Notes: a model not told the origin generated them from the letters alone. A stretch of 64,000 bases of DNA from Geobacter sp. FeAm09 (GCF_008330225.1 NZ_CP042466.1:3900001-3964000), one strand, 5' to 3'. Shown: positions 9,901 to 19,138, counted from the first letter of the stretch. A program made the numbers and translations.

Positions 9901-11355
9901 TATGGGGGTGAACAGCACCGCCACGATGAAGGAGACCGTCAGGGCGATGGCGACCGTGAGCGGCAGCGCCATGATGAACTCACCCACCGACCCGCTGATG
10001 ATGAGGAGCGGCAGGAAGGAAAAGACGATCGTCACCGTCGCCGTGAATACCGGGACCACCACGTCGGTAGCCGAACGCCAGGCCGCCTCGGCTTTCGGTA
10101 CCTTCCGGTCGAGAAGCTCCACATAGTTGTCCGCAATGACGATGGCGTCATCCACAACGATCCCGAGCACCACGATCAGGGCGGCGATGGAAACCTGGTG
10201 CAGGGCGATGCCCAGGGCGTTCATGACCCCCAGGGTCGCACACAGCGTGATGGGTATGGCCAGGGCCGCGATCACGGCAACGCGGATCGGCAGGAGGATG
10301 ACGGTCACGAGGATCACGGAGCCGATCGCCAGGAGGAACTCGTGGCTCAGGCTCGTCATGCGGCTTTTCACGACCGCCGGCTGATTGGCGATCAATTCGA
10401 GCTGGACGTCCGGCGGCAGGGCGTTTTTCAGGCGGGTGAAGACCCGGTCGATCTGTTCCCCGAGTTGGACGATGTTCTTCCCCTTTTGCATCTCCACGGA
10501 CAGAAGGATGCTCGGCTCGCCGTCGTGGCGCACCAGAAAGGTGGGGTCCTGATAGCGGCGTTCGACCGTGGCGAAGTCGCGCAGGTAGACCGGTTGCCCG
10601 GTTTTGGACACATCGACCATGGTGGAGCGGATCTGCTCCTCCGTGGTGAAAAAGCCGGTGGTGCGCAGGGGGATCTTGGCATGGGCCGCCTCGAAGTTCC
10701 CGGAGCCGGCGATGATGTTTTGCTGTTGCAGCGCCTGGACCACCCGGGACGGATCGGCAAAATACTGAGAAACCCGCTCAAGGCTGCTGGTGATCAGGAT
10801 CTCCTCGCTCTGGCCGCCATAGGTGGCCAGCTTGCCGATATCCCGGACCGACCGCAGCTCATCCTGAATCCGGTCCACGTAATCGCGCAGTTCCCGGTAG
10901 CCGTAGCGTTTCCCGTGCACGGCGATGAGCATGGCCACCGTATCGCCGAAATCCGAGTTCACCATGGGGCCGCGCACGCCGTCGGGCAGTTCCGTGGCCC
11001 GGGCCTCGTTCAGTTCATTGCGCAGCTTGGCCCAGAATTGATCCGCATTTTTTACGTAGTCCTCAAGCTCCACATTGATGGCGACCAGGCCGGGGCGGCT
11101 CGTCGAATAGGTCTTGCCCTTCCTGACTTCGGGGAATTTGAAGATATGCTTTTCCAGGGTTTTGGTGACCTGCTTTTCCACCTGTTCGGATGTGGCGCCC
11201 GGGTAGAGGGCCAGCACCAGGCCGGTGCGTATCGTTATGGTGGGGTCTTCCGTGCGGGGCATGACGAGGAACGCGCGGATGCCGACGATGACCAGCAGTG
11301 CCGCGAGGATCACGGTAACGGTCGGATAACGTAAGGAGGCCTTGGCCAGATTCAT
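6943..11355 (-). CDS. RND efflux permease fused in frame to a TolC-like outer-membrane factor
   Basis: 1470 aa, about the sum of an RND permease and a TolC protein. Residues 1 to about 1015 are the proton-driven permease: TM1 near 12-30, proton-relay pair D402-D403 in GIVVDDAIVIADN, a TM10 GIVVRNAIILVDY, and a last TM ending VLYVLVMSRRR. A second signal-peptide-like segment follows: RRR, hydrophobic core from Met1028, AWA-EQ cleavage site near 1047/1048. The remainder has two OEP repeats (LHEAVDLARKQNAALK and the half starting near LRDALSRNPELLAARG). If translated as read, signal peptidase I could release the TolC part. The junction holds a G6 run and a C7 run, so a one-base error could have joined two overlapping genes. 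Its ATG overlaps the adaptor stop by one base (TAATG). Confidence 0.85.
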   Translation of the reverse strand: MNLAKASLRYPTVTVILAALLVIVGIRAFLVMPRTEDPTITIRTGLVLALYPGATSEQVEKQVTKTLEKHIFKFPEVRKGKTYSTSRPGLVAINVELEDYVKNADQFWAKLRNELNEARATELPDGVRGPMVNSDFGDTVAMLIAVHGKRYGYRELRDYVDRIQDELRSVRDIGKLATYGGQSEEILITSSLERVSQYFADPSRVVQALQQQNIIAGSGNFEAAHAKIPLRTTGFFTTEEQIRSTMVDVSKTGQPVYLRDFATVERRYQDPTFLVRHDGEPSILLSVEMQKGKNIVQLGEQIDRVFTRLKNALPPDVQLELIANQPAVVKSRMTSLSHEFLLAIGSVILVTVILLPIRVAVIAALAIPITLCATLGVMNALGIALHQVSIAALIVVLGIVVDDAIVIADNYVELLDRKVPKAEAAWRSATDVVVPVFTATVTIVFSFLPLLIISGSVGEFIMALPLTVAIALTVSFIVAVLFTPILCRFFIKKGLHDHENGETKGAKKTFSVLDALQAGYKILIARFMAKKRFAVLLGAGAFAAGVLLFGTVREQFFPSAERNQFVIDVWMSQGARIESTDAVMRRIESHLASRPGITHYASFVGQSAPRFYYNVNPQLPDAAYGQFIVNTKSVEATPLLVDELRTSLANLAPEALVIVKELQQGELLEAPIEVRISGDDIGELKRLAAQVQTIVSAVPYAQFVHNDFFNDSCLVDVNVNNELANRLGITNSSVSRLLSGALDGGPVNTLWEGDRPVSILLRLDQGSRTSFADVQNAYLTSRLTNASVPLRSIATLQPEWQTSRIVRRNGVRTITVRGFVKQGWYASDLLKTVRPHIKNLPLPPGYRIEYGGESSNSEQTLPEMTVALGISLLAIFLVLLVQFRTVSEPLVIMSSIPLALPGAVLGLLLTHNPFGFTAFMGMISLCGIVVRNAIILVDYIKEKIAEGESLEQAAREAGERRLRPIFLTTMAAAVGVTPMILSGSSLWSPLASVIAVGLILSMFFTLLVVPVLYVLVMSRRRGAAPPAMAVILAAAGLLAAGTGQAWAEQVKLTLHEAVDLARKQNAALKISQAKVRENRQRLVSARADYFPRLSNTTSYVGVSDQELVTVPAGSLGTIPGAGPFPSQTTTLRQGAAATLLSTTTLSQPLTQLFKVHEANKIADTDQKIAEADARKAEHEVILGVHQLYYGVLIAHKQQEAAQAAVAATREEVRESEDGVRAGNLLDVAAAGSRVQSLQSRHSLLAAEILITDLTAELNDLLGLAPDTELILATVAEAPPAPQPLSGYLRDALSRNPELLAARGSVIKAGHAVSAARDEYIPDISLFARHTYQDGVPFLVHNIGTFGVQMTWNILDWGSRRGVVGQRRAQMTQAEENVRRLEQRIAVDVAKAYRKLEQTRLMVDVAREALQLRKEQLRLSANRVKAGATTAARHAESVAAVAKAEADELQAELGYRLAQAELERIAGEAGH

Positions 11356-12485
11356 TACCGCGCCCCCTTTTCAGGTGCCGCTGTCTTCTTTCCGGGAACC
11401 TCCCCGGCCGGTATGGCGGAAACGGGGGCGCCGTCCCGGAGGCGCTCCTGGCCGGCAAGGATGACAGGCTCGTCCCCCGTGAGCCCCTTGATTTCGATCT
11501 CCTTACCGTGCATGGCGCCGGTTTCGACCCGTTTGGCATACGCCCGGCCCTGGGCGGGATAGTAGACGTAGACCATGGTGGCGCCCTGCGGGTCGCGCAC
11601 GATGGCCTCCACCGGCAGGGTCAGCAGCTTTACCGTCCTGTCGCCGCGGATGTGCGCTTCCGCAACCATGCCGATCCTGAGCTCGTGTTTCGGGTTCGGG
11701 ACGCTGATGCGGGCCATATAGGTGCGCGTGCCGGGATCGGCGGAAACATTGACGAGACGTACGGTCCCCTCGAATGATCTCCCCGGCAATGCCGGCAGCG
11801 TAACCTCGGCCTTCTGCCCCGCCCGGACGAGGTGCACGTCGGTCTCGGGGACCCCCACGCTGATCTCTACGGTATCCAGCGTGACGATTTCAAAGACCGG
11901 GCGTCCAGGGCTCGCCATTTCGCCCGGTTCGATGGCGCGTTTGGCAATGAACCCGCTGACGGGGGCGTGGAGCGTTGCGTCGGCCACATGTTTCCGGGAC
12001 AGCTTTTCCGAGGCAGCGGCCTGCTCCACCTGCTGCCGGGCGGATTCGAATGCGGCCCTGAATTTCTGGTAGTCGTTGGGCGCCAGGCTCTTGGAGTCGA
12101 ACAGCATCTTCATCCGCCGATGCTCGTCCTCGGCACGTTCACAGGCGACCCGGGCCATGTCGGCCTGTGCCGTGGCCGTTGCCAGGGCCAGCCGGTAATC
12201 GGTGGGATCGACCGATGCCAGCAGTTGCCCCTTCCTGACGGGGTCCCCTTCCCGCGGGCCGACCTGGATCACCTTGCCGGATACGAGGAACGAAACATTT
12301 GCCGGCGCATCCGGAGCGGCGGTGGTCCCGCTGACCGACACGGCCTGCCGGTCTTCCCGATGGTACGGCGTGCCGATCTTCACCGGTATCGCCGAAGCGG
12401 CGCCCTGTTCACTCTTTTTGCCCGATGAACAGGCCGGAAGCGTCATGGCCACCACCCCTGCCAGAAATAGAACGACTGCTTTCAT
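11355..12485 (-). CDS. RND periplasmic adaptor (membrane fusion protein), lipoprotein
   Basis: HlyD/AcrA-type adaptor of 376 aa that would link the permease to the outer-membrane factor. The N-terminus MKAVVLFLAGVVAMTLPACSSG is a lipoprotein signal with a PAC lipobox. It continues with a biotinyl-lipoyl half (GPREGDPVRKGQLLASVDPTD), an alpha-hairpin (about 95-165), the second lipoyl half (HAPVSGFIAKRAIEPGEMA) and beta-barrel (VRLVNVSADPGTRTYMARIS). A TTG start five codons earlier includes the Shine-Dalgarno GGAGGAG, so the ATG at 12485 is used. The stop overlaps the permease ATG, giving translational coupling. Confidence 0.93.
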   Translation of the reverse strand: MKAVVLFLAGVVAMTLPACSSGKKSEQGAASAIPVKIGTPYHREDRQAVSVSGTTAAPDAPANVSFLVSGKVIQVGPREGDPVRKGQLLASVDPTDYRLALATATAQADMARVACERAEDEHRRMKMLFDSKSLAPNDYQKFRAAFESARQQVEQAAASEKLSRKHVADATLHAPVSGFIAKRAIEPGEMASPGRPVFEIVTLDTVEISVGVPETDVHLVRAGQKAEVTLPALPGRSFEGTVRLVNVSADPGTRTYMARISVPNPKHELRIGMVAEAHIRGDRTVKLLTLPVEAIVRDPQGATMVYVYYPAQGRAYAKRVETGAMHGKEIEIKGLTGDEPVILAGQERLRDGAPVSAIPAGEVPGKKTAAPEKGAR

Positions 12486-12527
12486 TGCTGACTCCTCCAA
12501 TGTGTTCTCTACCGTAATGTGTGTCGA

Positions 12528-12558
12528 TTAGCACTGTGAATCAAAAGAACAGTGTTAA
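12528..12558. promoter_or_regulatory. Two TetR-type operator copies before the efflux operon
   Basis: TTAGCACTGTGAA (12528-12540) and AGAACAGTGTTAA (12546-12558) each match the palindrome TTAACAcTGTTAA found before the adjacent tetR gene at 11 of 13 positions. Their centres are 18 bases apart. They lie between tetR and the adaptor start, where a repressor would block transcription. Confidence 0.65.
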
Positions 12559-12592
12559 GTTGCTGGGTAAAAAAAAGTCGCGCGACGGCGGG

Positions 12593-13201
12593 TCAGCGCA
12601 GTAACCCCTTCAAGCTTATATCGATGTTCGTTCCAATGAGCTTGTCCCGTTCAACCCAGGGGAAGTCGGGGCAGCTTATCAAAAGCGACACGAGGCCGTG
12701 ACTATGGGCCCAGAGCGCCTGGAAGACGCTTTCCGGGTCCAGGGCCGACCCGGATTCCACGAGTACGTCGTTCAGCCGCCGCCGCACCAATTCGAGCAGC
12801 TTATTGCCGAAGCTCCCTTCGTTCAATATGCTGGTCACGCTGACATACGGGGAAATATCGGTCATGTAGGTAATCTGGTAGCGGTCCGGTTCGGAGAGGC
12901 CGAAATCGATATAGGCCCGCAACGTTGCGCGTAACCGCGCCAGGGGGGATGATTTGTCGTCGGCCGCCGCATCCATAGCCTCGAATTGGCGCTCCAGCGA
13001 TTCGTCGCAGAGGTGGAAGAGGATTTCGTCCTTGTTTTTGAAATAGAGGTAGATCGTGGTGGGGGAATACTCGATGCGCTTGGCTATGCTGCGCATGGAC
13101 AGCTTGGCATATCCCTCGGCGAGGAGGATTTCCCGCGCTGCGTCGAGAATCTCCTGCCGGAGCGATTCTTTCTGCCGTTCTTTTCGTTCGACTATGCCCA
13201 T
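12593..13201 (-). CDS. TetR/AcrR family repressor of the efflux operon
   Basis: 202 aa. The N-terminal HTH is typical: REILDAAREILLAEGYAKLSMRSIAKRI, with the recognition helix in SPTTIYLYFKNKDEIL (about residues 15-62). The C-terminal ligand domain is variable and the inducer cannot be told. It is the first gene of the leftward cluster tetR-adaptor-RND/TolC, and the same 13-base palindrome stands before tetR and before the adaptor, which supports autoregulation and control of the pump. A GTG at 13252 in the same frame would extend it by 17 codons through the operator; the ATG of MGIVERKERQK is preferred. Confidence 0.9.
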   Translation of the reverse strand: MGIVERKERQKESLRQEILDAAREILLAEGYAKLSMRSIAKRIEYSPTTIYLYFKNKDEILFHLCDESLERQFEAMDAAADDKSSPLARLRATLRAYIDFGLSEPDRYQITYMTDISPYVSVTSILNEGSFGNKLLELVRRRLNDVLVESGSALDPESVFQALWAHSHGLVSLLISCPDFPWVERDKLIGTNIDISLKGLLR

Positions 13202-13245
13202 GGGATGGCCCGTCTTTATTCCGTGGAGTACTATTGTTATTGTAA

Positions 13246-13258
13246 TTAACACTGTTAA
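13246..13258. promoter_or_regulatory. tetR operator palindrome
   Basis: TTAACACTGTTAA is palindromic except for its central base and sits about 45 bases upstream of the tetR start. The related copies before the adaptor gene point to one repressor acting at both places. Confidence 0.65.
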
Positions 13259-13494
13259 GCAGCTTTGTCAAGCCACTCGGCGAAGGTGCCTCCCTCCCTC
13301 CCGCTCCCTGGTTTTGAGTCCTTCCTGCCGTTGCCCCATGGCCGTGACGCCTCCCTCTGACCGAAAATTCATTTCTGTGCACCTCTGGGGGCCGGTGTCA
13401 AATTATCGTTGCATCCTGCAGGGAAAGGGGCGTTCTGAAGGGTGTCCCTTTGGTGTTGTGGCCTTCTTCAGACCAAAATAATTTTTAGCGGGGG

Positions 13495-13523
13495 TTGATG
13501 TTTGGTCATTGTGGCAATAGAAT
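13495..13523 (+). promoter_or_regulatory. Sigma-70-type promoter of the formate dehydrogenase operon
   Basis: TTGATG (13495-13500), 17-base spacer, TAGAAT (13518-13523). An inverted pair TTGGTCA (13502-13508) and TGACCAA (13548-13554) overlaps the spacer and the start region and may be a regulator site. The rest of the roughly 380 bases between tetR and this operon shows nothing else. Confidence 0.55.
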
Positions 13524-13585
13524 AGTAGCTTATGAAAATAGGCATGTTGACCAACATTCTCGGCATCCGACCATCCTGAGGAGGC

Positions 13586-16500
13586 GTGGCAATGAACGTG
13601 ACACGAAGACAGTTTTTCAAGATTTCCGCCGGCGGACTGGGCAGTTCCAGCATCGCCATGCTGGGCTTTTCACCCGGCAAGGCCCAGGCCGAGGTCCGCA
13701 CCTTCAAGCTGGCCCGCAGCACCGAAACCCGCAACACCTGTCCCTACTGTTCGGTGAGCTGCGGCCTGATCATGCACAGCCTGGGGGACCGGGCCAAAAA
13801 CGCCGAGTCGGCGATCTTCCACATCGAGGGCGACCCGGACCATCCGGTGAATCGCGGCACCCTCTGTCCCAAGGGGGCGGGGCTGCTGGATTTCGTCCAT
13901 AGCGAAAGCCGGCTCAAGTATCCGGAGTACCGGGCCCCCGGTTCCAAGGAATGGAAGCGCATCTCCTGGGACGAAGCACTCACCAGGGTGGCCCGGCTGA
14001 TGAAGGACGACCGGGACAAAAATTTCATCGCCACAAACGCCGCCGGCGCCACGGTCAACCGCTGGGTGACCACCGGCTTCCTGGCGGCCTCCGCCTCCAG
14101 CAACGAGGCGGGCTACATCACCCAGAAAGTCATCCGCAACCTGGGAGCCCTGGCGTTCGACAACCAGGCCCGAGTCTGACACGGACCCACGGTGGCCAGT
14201 TTGGCCCCCACATTCGGTCGCGGTGCCATGACCAACCATTGGGTTGACATCAAGAACGCCAACGTCATCATCGTCATGGGGGGCAACGCCGCCGAGGCGC
14301 ACCCCTGCGGCTTCAAATGGGTGACCGAGGCCAAGGCCCACAACCGGGCCACGCTCCTCGTGGTGGACCCCCGCTTCACCCGTTCCGCATCGGTGGCGGA
14401 CTTCTACGCCCCCATCCGTACCGGCACGGATATCGCCTTTCTGGGGGGGGTGATCAACTACCTGCTCTCCCACGACACGATCCAGCACGAATACGTCAAG
14501 GCCTATACCAACGCCACCTTCATCGTCAATGAAGGGTACAAATTCGACGAGGGGCTCTTCTCGGGCTATGACGCGGCCACGCGCAAGTACGATCGCTCAA
14601 CCTGGTCCTACGAGATCGGGCCGGACGGCTTTGCCCGGGTGGACGAAACCATGCAGCACCCCCGCTGCGTCATGCAACTGCTCAGGCAGCACTACTCCCG
14701 CTACACGCCGGAGGTGGTGACCTCGACCTGCGGTACGCCCAGGGACGCCTTCCTCAAGGTGTGCGAGACCATCGCCACCACCGCGGCGCCCGACCGCACC
14801 CTGACCCTCCTGTACGCCCTGGGGTGGACCCAGCACTCGGTGGGGTCGCAGATGATCCGCACCGCGGCCATGCTGCAGCTCCTCCTGGGGAACCTGGGCA
14901 TGGCGGGCGGGGGGATCAACGCCCTGCGGGGCCACTCCAACATCCAGGGGCTTACCGACCTGGGGCTCCTGTCCGACCTCCTGCCCGGGTATCTCACCCT
15001 GCCGGGTGAAAAGGAGACCGATTACCAGGCGTACATCGACAAGCGGGCCCTCAAGCCGCTGCGCCCCGGCCAGATGTCCTACTGGCAGAACTACGCCAAG
15101 TTCCACGTCAGCCTGATGAAGTCCTGGTACGGCGACATGGCGGCCAAGGAGAACAACTGGTGCTTCGACTGGCTGCCCAAGCTGGACAAGGTGTACGACG
15201 TGCTTCAGGTGTTCGAGCTGATGCACCAGGGCAAGCTGAACGGCTACGTCTGCCAGGGCTTCAACCCCCTGGGGTCGATCCCCCACAAGGGCAAGCTGAT
15301 CAAGGCCATGTCCCAGTTGAAATACCTGGTGGTGATCGACCCCCTGGCCACGGAGACCTCGTGCTTCTGGGAAAACCACGGGGAATACAACGACGTGGAC
15401 CCGGCCGCGATCCAGACCGAGGTGATCCGTCTCCCCTCCACCTGCTTCGCCGAGGAGAACGGGTCGCTGACCAACAGCGGGCGCTGGCTGCAGTGGCACT
15501 ACAAGGGCGCCGAACCGCCGGGAGAGGCCAGGCCCGATGTGGACATCATCGCCGGACTCTTCCTCAAGCTGCGGGAACTGTACCGGAAGGAGGGGGGCGC
15601 CTTCCCCGACGCGCTCATGAACCTCACCTGGAACTACAAGATTCCCCATGCGCCGGCTCCCGAGGAACTGGCCATGGAGTACAACGGCAAGGCCCTGGCG
15701 GACCTGGCCGATCCCAAGGACCCGACCAAGGTCATCCTGAAGAAGGGGCAGCAACTGGACGGCTTCGCCCAGCTCAAGGACGACGGCACCACTGCGTGCG
15801 GCTGCTGGATCTATTCGGGGGCATGGACCGAGAAGGGGAACATGATGGCCCGGCGGGACAACTCCGACCCCTCGGGGCTGGGCAACACCCTCAACTGGGC
15901 TTTCGCCTGGCCGGCCAACCGGCGCGTCCTGTACAACCGCGCCTCCTGCGACCTGTCCGGGAAACCGTGGGACCCGAAGCGCAAACTGGTGTACTGGGAC
16001 GGCAGCAAGTGGGCCGGCCCCGACGTGCCCGATTTCAAGCCCGATTCCGACCCCGCGGACCACATGAACCCGTTCATCATGCTCCCGGAGGGCGTGGGGC
16101 GGCTCTTTGCCCTGGACAAGATGGCGGAAGGGCCCCTGCCGGAGCACTACGAACCCTTCGAGACCCCCATCGACACCAATCTCCTGCACCCGAAGGTCGT
16201 CAGCAACCCGGCGGCCCGGGTGTTCAAGGGTGACCTGGCGGCTTTCGGCAAGAGCAAGGAATACCCCTACGCCGCCACCACCTATCGCCTCACCGAGCAC
16301 TTCCACTTCTGGACCAAGCACACCAAGCTGTCGTCCATCATGCAGCCGGAGCAGTTCGTGGAGATCAGCCAGGAATTGGCCAGGGAAAAGGGGATCAAGG
16401 AGGGGGACCGGGTCAAGGTCTGGTCCGCCCGCGGCTTCATCAAGGCGGTGGCGGTGGTGACCAAGCGCATCAAGCCGCTCCAGGTGAACGGCAAGACCGT

Positions 16501-16648
16501 CCACCACGTGGGCATCCCGTTCCACTGGGGGTTCAAGGGGGTTGCCAAGAGCGGGTACCTGGCCAACACCCTGACCCCTTTCGTGGGCGATGCGAACACC
16601 CAGACGCCGGAATTCAAGTCGTTCCTCGTCAACATCGAGAAGGCATAG
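13586..16648 (+). CDS. fdnG: Selenocysteine formate dehydrogenase, catalytic alpha subunit (FdnG type)
   Basis: 1020 aa molybdo/tungstopterin enzyme oxidising formate to CO2 on the periplasmic side. Tat signal TRRQFFK, then a [4Fe-4S] site C50, C53, C57, C92. The in-frame TGA at 14177-14179 encodes Sec198 in the family motif [21 protein letters not shown]; the protein continues without shift to 16648, with the molybdopterin domains and the C-terminal dinucleotide-binding domain ([19 protein letters not shown]). A hairpin right after the UGA fits a SECIS. Annotating the TGA as a stop would split the gene. It is followed by beta and gamma subunits and fdhE. RBS is TGAGGAGG. Confidence 0.95.
14177..14211 (+). 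promoter_or_regulatory. Selenocysteine UGA and putative bacterial SECIS hairpin
   Basis: After the UGA (14177-14179) the mRNA can fold GUGG (14192-14195) with CCAC (14208-14211) and inner CCA with UGG around a small GUU loop about 20 bases from the UGA, the distance expected for SelB-dependent recoding. The flanking protein sequence is the conserved Sec context of FdnG. Confidence 0.65.
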
Positions 16649-16658
16649 GAGGTGGCTC

Positions 16659-17537
16659 ATGGCACTGCAATCCCTTGACATCACCCGCCGTTCCGCCACC
16701 ACCACCCCTCCGCCGGGCCAACGCCAGGCGCTGGAGGTGGCCAAGCTGATCGACGTCACCAAGTGCATCGGCTGCAAGGCCTGCCAGGTGGCGTGCATGG
16801 AGTGGAACGACACCCGCGACGCCGTAGGCCAAAACCACGGCGTCCTGGACAACCCGACCGACCTGACCGAAAACTCCTGGACCGTGATGCGCTACGCCGA
16901 GGTGGAACTGGAACCGGGCAAGCTCGAGTGGCTGATCCGCAAGGACGGCTGCATGCACTGCGGCAATCCGGGCTGTCTCAAGGCCTGCCCGGCGCCGGGG
17001 GCCATCGTCCAGTACAGCAACGGCATCGTGGATTTCCACGAGGAAAACTGCATCGGCTGCGGCTACTGCATCACCGGCTGCCCGTTCAACATCCCCCGCC
17101 TCTCCAAAAAGGACAGCAAGGTCTACAAGTGCACCCTCTGCTCCGACCGGGTGGCGGTGGGGCTGGAGCCGGCCTGCGCCAAGACCTGCCCCACCGGCGC
17201 CATCGTGTTCGGTTCCAAGGAGGCGATGCTTCACCACGCCGAGGAGCGGATCGCGGACCTGAAGAGCCGTGGCTTCGCCAAGGCGGGGGTCTACGACCCC
17301 AAAGGGGTGGATGGCACCCACGTGATCTACGTGCTGCACCACGCGGACCGGCCCGAGATCTACAGCGGCCTCCCCAAGGACCCCTCCATCGGCCCCCTGG
17401 TCGAGCTCTGGAAGGGGGCCGCCAAGCCGCTGGCCTCCCTGGCGCTGGGTGCGGTCGCCGCCGGCGCGTTTGTCCACTACGTGACCAAGGGTCCCAACGA
17501 GGTCTCGGAGGAGATCGAGAAGGAGTTCGAGGAATGA
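16659..17537 (+). CDS. fdnH: Formate dehydrogenase iron-sulfur (beta) subunit
   Basis: 292 aa electron-transfer subunit. It has four [4Fe-4S] motifs: [43 protein letters not shown] and CTLCSDR...CAKTCPT. A single C-terminal membrane helix ([19 protein letters not shown]) anchors it, as in E. coli FdnH. The ATG at 16659 is preceded by AGGAGGTGG; longer upstream frames overlap fdnG and are not needed. Its stop overlaps the gamma-subunit ATG (ATGA). Confidence 0.95.
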   Translation: MALQSLDITRRSATTTPPPGQRQALEVAKLIDVTKCIGCKACQVACMEWNDTRDAVGQNHGVLDNPTDLTENSWTVMRYAEVELEPGKLEWLIRKDGCMHCGNPGCLKACPAPGAIVQYSNGIVDFHEENCIGCGYCITGCPFNIPRLSKKDSKVYKCTLCSDRVAVGLEPACAKTCPTGAIVFGSKEAMLHHAEERIADLKSRGFAKAGVYDPKGVDGTHVIYVLHHADRPEIYSGLPKDPSIGPLVELWKGAAKPLASLALGAVAAGAFVHYVTKGPNEVSEEIEKEFEE

Positions 17538-18166
17538 AACGAGATCCCGAAAAATTAGACCGTTATACGGCCCCCGAGCGGCTCAACCACTGGCTGGTGG
17601 CGCTTACCTTCATCCTCCTGGCCCTGACCGGCCTGGCGCTGTTCCACCCGTTCTTCTTCCCCCTGAGCCAGCTGTTCGGCGGCGGCGTCTGGACCCGCAT
17701 CCTCCACCCCTTCATCGGGGTGGCGCTCATCTGCTTCTTCGGCAGCATGTTCTTCCGGTTCCGGAAACTGTGCCTCCTGACGCCGGGTGATTGGGAGTGG
17801 CTGCGCCATGCCCACGAGATGATGCTCGGCGAGCACCGGAACATGCCGGAAGCGGGCAAACTGAACGGCGGCCAGAAGCTTCTGTTCTGGCTGCTGGCCG
17901 CCTGCATGGCGCTGCTCGTCCTCTCCGGCATCGTCATGTGGCGCGCCTATTTCTCGTTTCTCTTCCCCCCGGTCGTGATCCGCCTGGCCGCGGTCGTGCA
18001 TGCGGCGACCGGGGCGGGGATGATCTCCCTGATCATGGGGCACATCTACCTCGCCATCTGGACCAAGGAGAGCATCGGCGCCATGCTGTCCGGCAAGGTC
18101 AGGCGCGCCTGGGCGAAACAGCACCACCCGGCATGGTTCCGGCAGATGACGGGAGGGGACAAATGA
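17534..18166 (+). CDS. fdnI: Formate dehydrogenase cytochrome b556 (gamma) subunit
   Basis: 210 aa integral membrane subunit passing electrons from the beta subunit to quinone. About four membrane helices are visible ([77 protein letters not shown]), with histidines in helices 1, 2 and 4 placed as heme b ligands in FdnI. The start overlaps fdnH by 4 bases, and the stop overlaps the fdhE start by ATGA. The pathway is periplasmic formate to menaquinone. Confidence 0.93.
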   Translation: MKRDPEKLDRYTAPERLNHWLVALTFILLALTGLALFHPFFFPLSQLFGGGVWTRILHPFIGVALICFFGSMFFRFRKLCLLTPGDWEWLRHAHEMMLGEHRNMPEAGKLNGGQKLLFWLLAACMALLVLSGIVMWRAYFSFLFPPVVIRLAAVVHAATGAGMISLIMGHIYLAIWTKESIGAMLSGKVRRAWAKQHHPAWFRQMTGGDK

Positions 18167-19089
18167 ACAACACCGAAACCCGCATCCTCGAACCGGGTCA
18201 GATTGCGCCCCCGACCGGGGAGATCCGTTTTCTGCTCCTCCCCGGCCGCGACCTGTTTGCCCGTCGCGCCGAGCGTTTCCGGGTGCTTGCCCCCGGCCAT
18301 CCCGTGGGGGAGTATCTGGGCTTTCTGGCACTGCTGGCCGATGCCCAGCAGGAGGCCCTGGACCGGTTCCCCCCGCTGCCTTTGCCCACCCCCGAAGAAC
18401 AGGCGCTCTGCCGCCGGCACGGCATGCCGCTTCTGGCCGTCCGTTCCTGGCCGCGCAACCCGGCCTGGCGCGAGGGGCTGGCCCTGATCCTGCGCCGCAT
18501 GGCCGGGGCGGACGTGCCGGCGGCTGTCCGCGAGACCGTAGACGGCTTGGTGTCTCTGCCCGAAAACAGGCTGGAGGAGATGGCAGACGGGATACTGTCG
18601 GGCGACCTGGCCGCGGCCCCTCCCCGGGAGCTGCCGTTCGTGGCCGCAGCCCTGCAGGTCTACTGGGTGTACCTGGCGACGGCCGTGGGAGAGCAGGCCT
18701 TTGCCCGGCTGGAGGCGGGGGGGGTATGCCCGGTGTGCGGGTCGCACCCGGCCGCCGGCATCGTGCGCGCCGACGGGACGGAGCAGGGGTTGCGCTACCT
18801 CTCCTGCTCCCTCTGCGCCTCCCAGTGGCACATGGTGCGGATCAAGTGTAGCGCCTGCGAGGCCACCGAGGGGATCGGCTACTATAGCCTGGAGGGGAGC
18901 AACGGCGCGATCAAGGCGGAGAGCTGCGCCGGGTGCAACACCTACCTGAAGCTGCTCTACCTCGGCAAGGACGGCGCCATGGAGGCCACGGCCGACGACC
19001 TGGCGAGCCTGGCGCTGGATATGCTCATGGCCGAGGCGGGCAAGGTGCGCGGCGGCCCGAACCTGTTTCTCCATCCCGGCGGGGCCTGA
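18163..19089 (+). CDS. fdhE: Formate dehydrogenase accessory protein FdhE
   Basis: 308 aa cytoplasmic protein needed for maturation of Tat-exported formate dehydrogenase. Rubredoxin-like cysteine pairs are intact in the C-terminal half: CPVCGSHP, CSLCASQWHMVRIKCSACE and CAGCNTYLK. It is the last gene of the translationally coupled fdn operon (ATGA overlap; RBS GGGAGGGG), and a strong hairpin follows. Confidence 0.93.
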   Translation: MNNTETRILEPGQIAPPTGEIRFLLLPGRDLFARRAERFRVLAPGHPVGEYLGFLALLADAQQEALDRFPPLPLPTPEEQALCRRHGMPLLAVRSWPRNPAWREGLALILRRMAGADVPAAVRETVDGLVSLPENRLEEMADGILSGDLAAAPPRELPFVAAALQVYWVYLATAVGEQAFARLEAGGVCPVCGSHPAAGIVRADGTEQGLRYLSCSLCASQWHMVRIKCSACEATEGIGYYSLEGSNGAIKAESCAGCNTYLKLLYLGKDGAMEATADDLASLALDMLMAEAGKVRGGPNLFLHPGGA

Positions 19090-19107
19090 CGGCCCGGAAG
19101 CCGTACC

Positions 19108-19138
19108 GGAGAGGATGGGGGCCACCCCCATCCTCTCC
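19108..19138 (+). terminator. Terminator-like hairpin after fdhE
   Basis: GGAGAGGATGGGGG, loop CCA, CCCCCATCCTCTCC: a perfect 14-bp stem with a 3-base loop. The following sequence GAATTTC is only weakly T-rich, so it may stabilise the 3' end as much as terminate. Confidence 0.7.

Noticed and set aside
6850-11334. 1494-residue open frame antisense to the RND/TolC gene
   Set aside because: It has no recognisable domain, is rich in Gly/His/Arg/Asp as GC-rich shadows are, and lies exactly over a gene with all family motifs.
14177-14179. TGA as a nonsense mutation splitting the formate dehydrogenase into two genes
   Set aside because: It sits in the exact Sec position of FdnG and the frame continues unbroken.
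14597-16852. 751-residue frame antisense to fdnG
   Set aside because: Shadow of the formate dehydrogenase; no motif.
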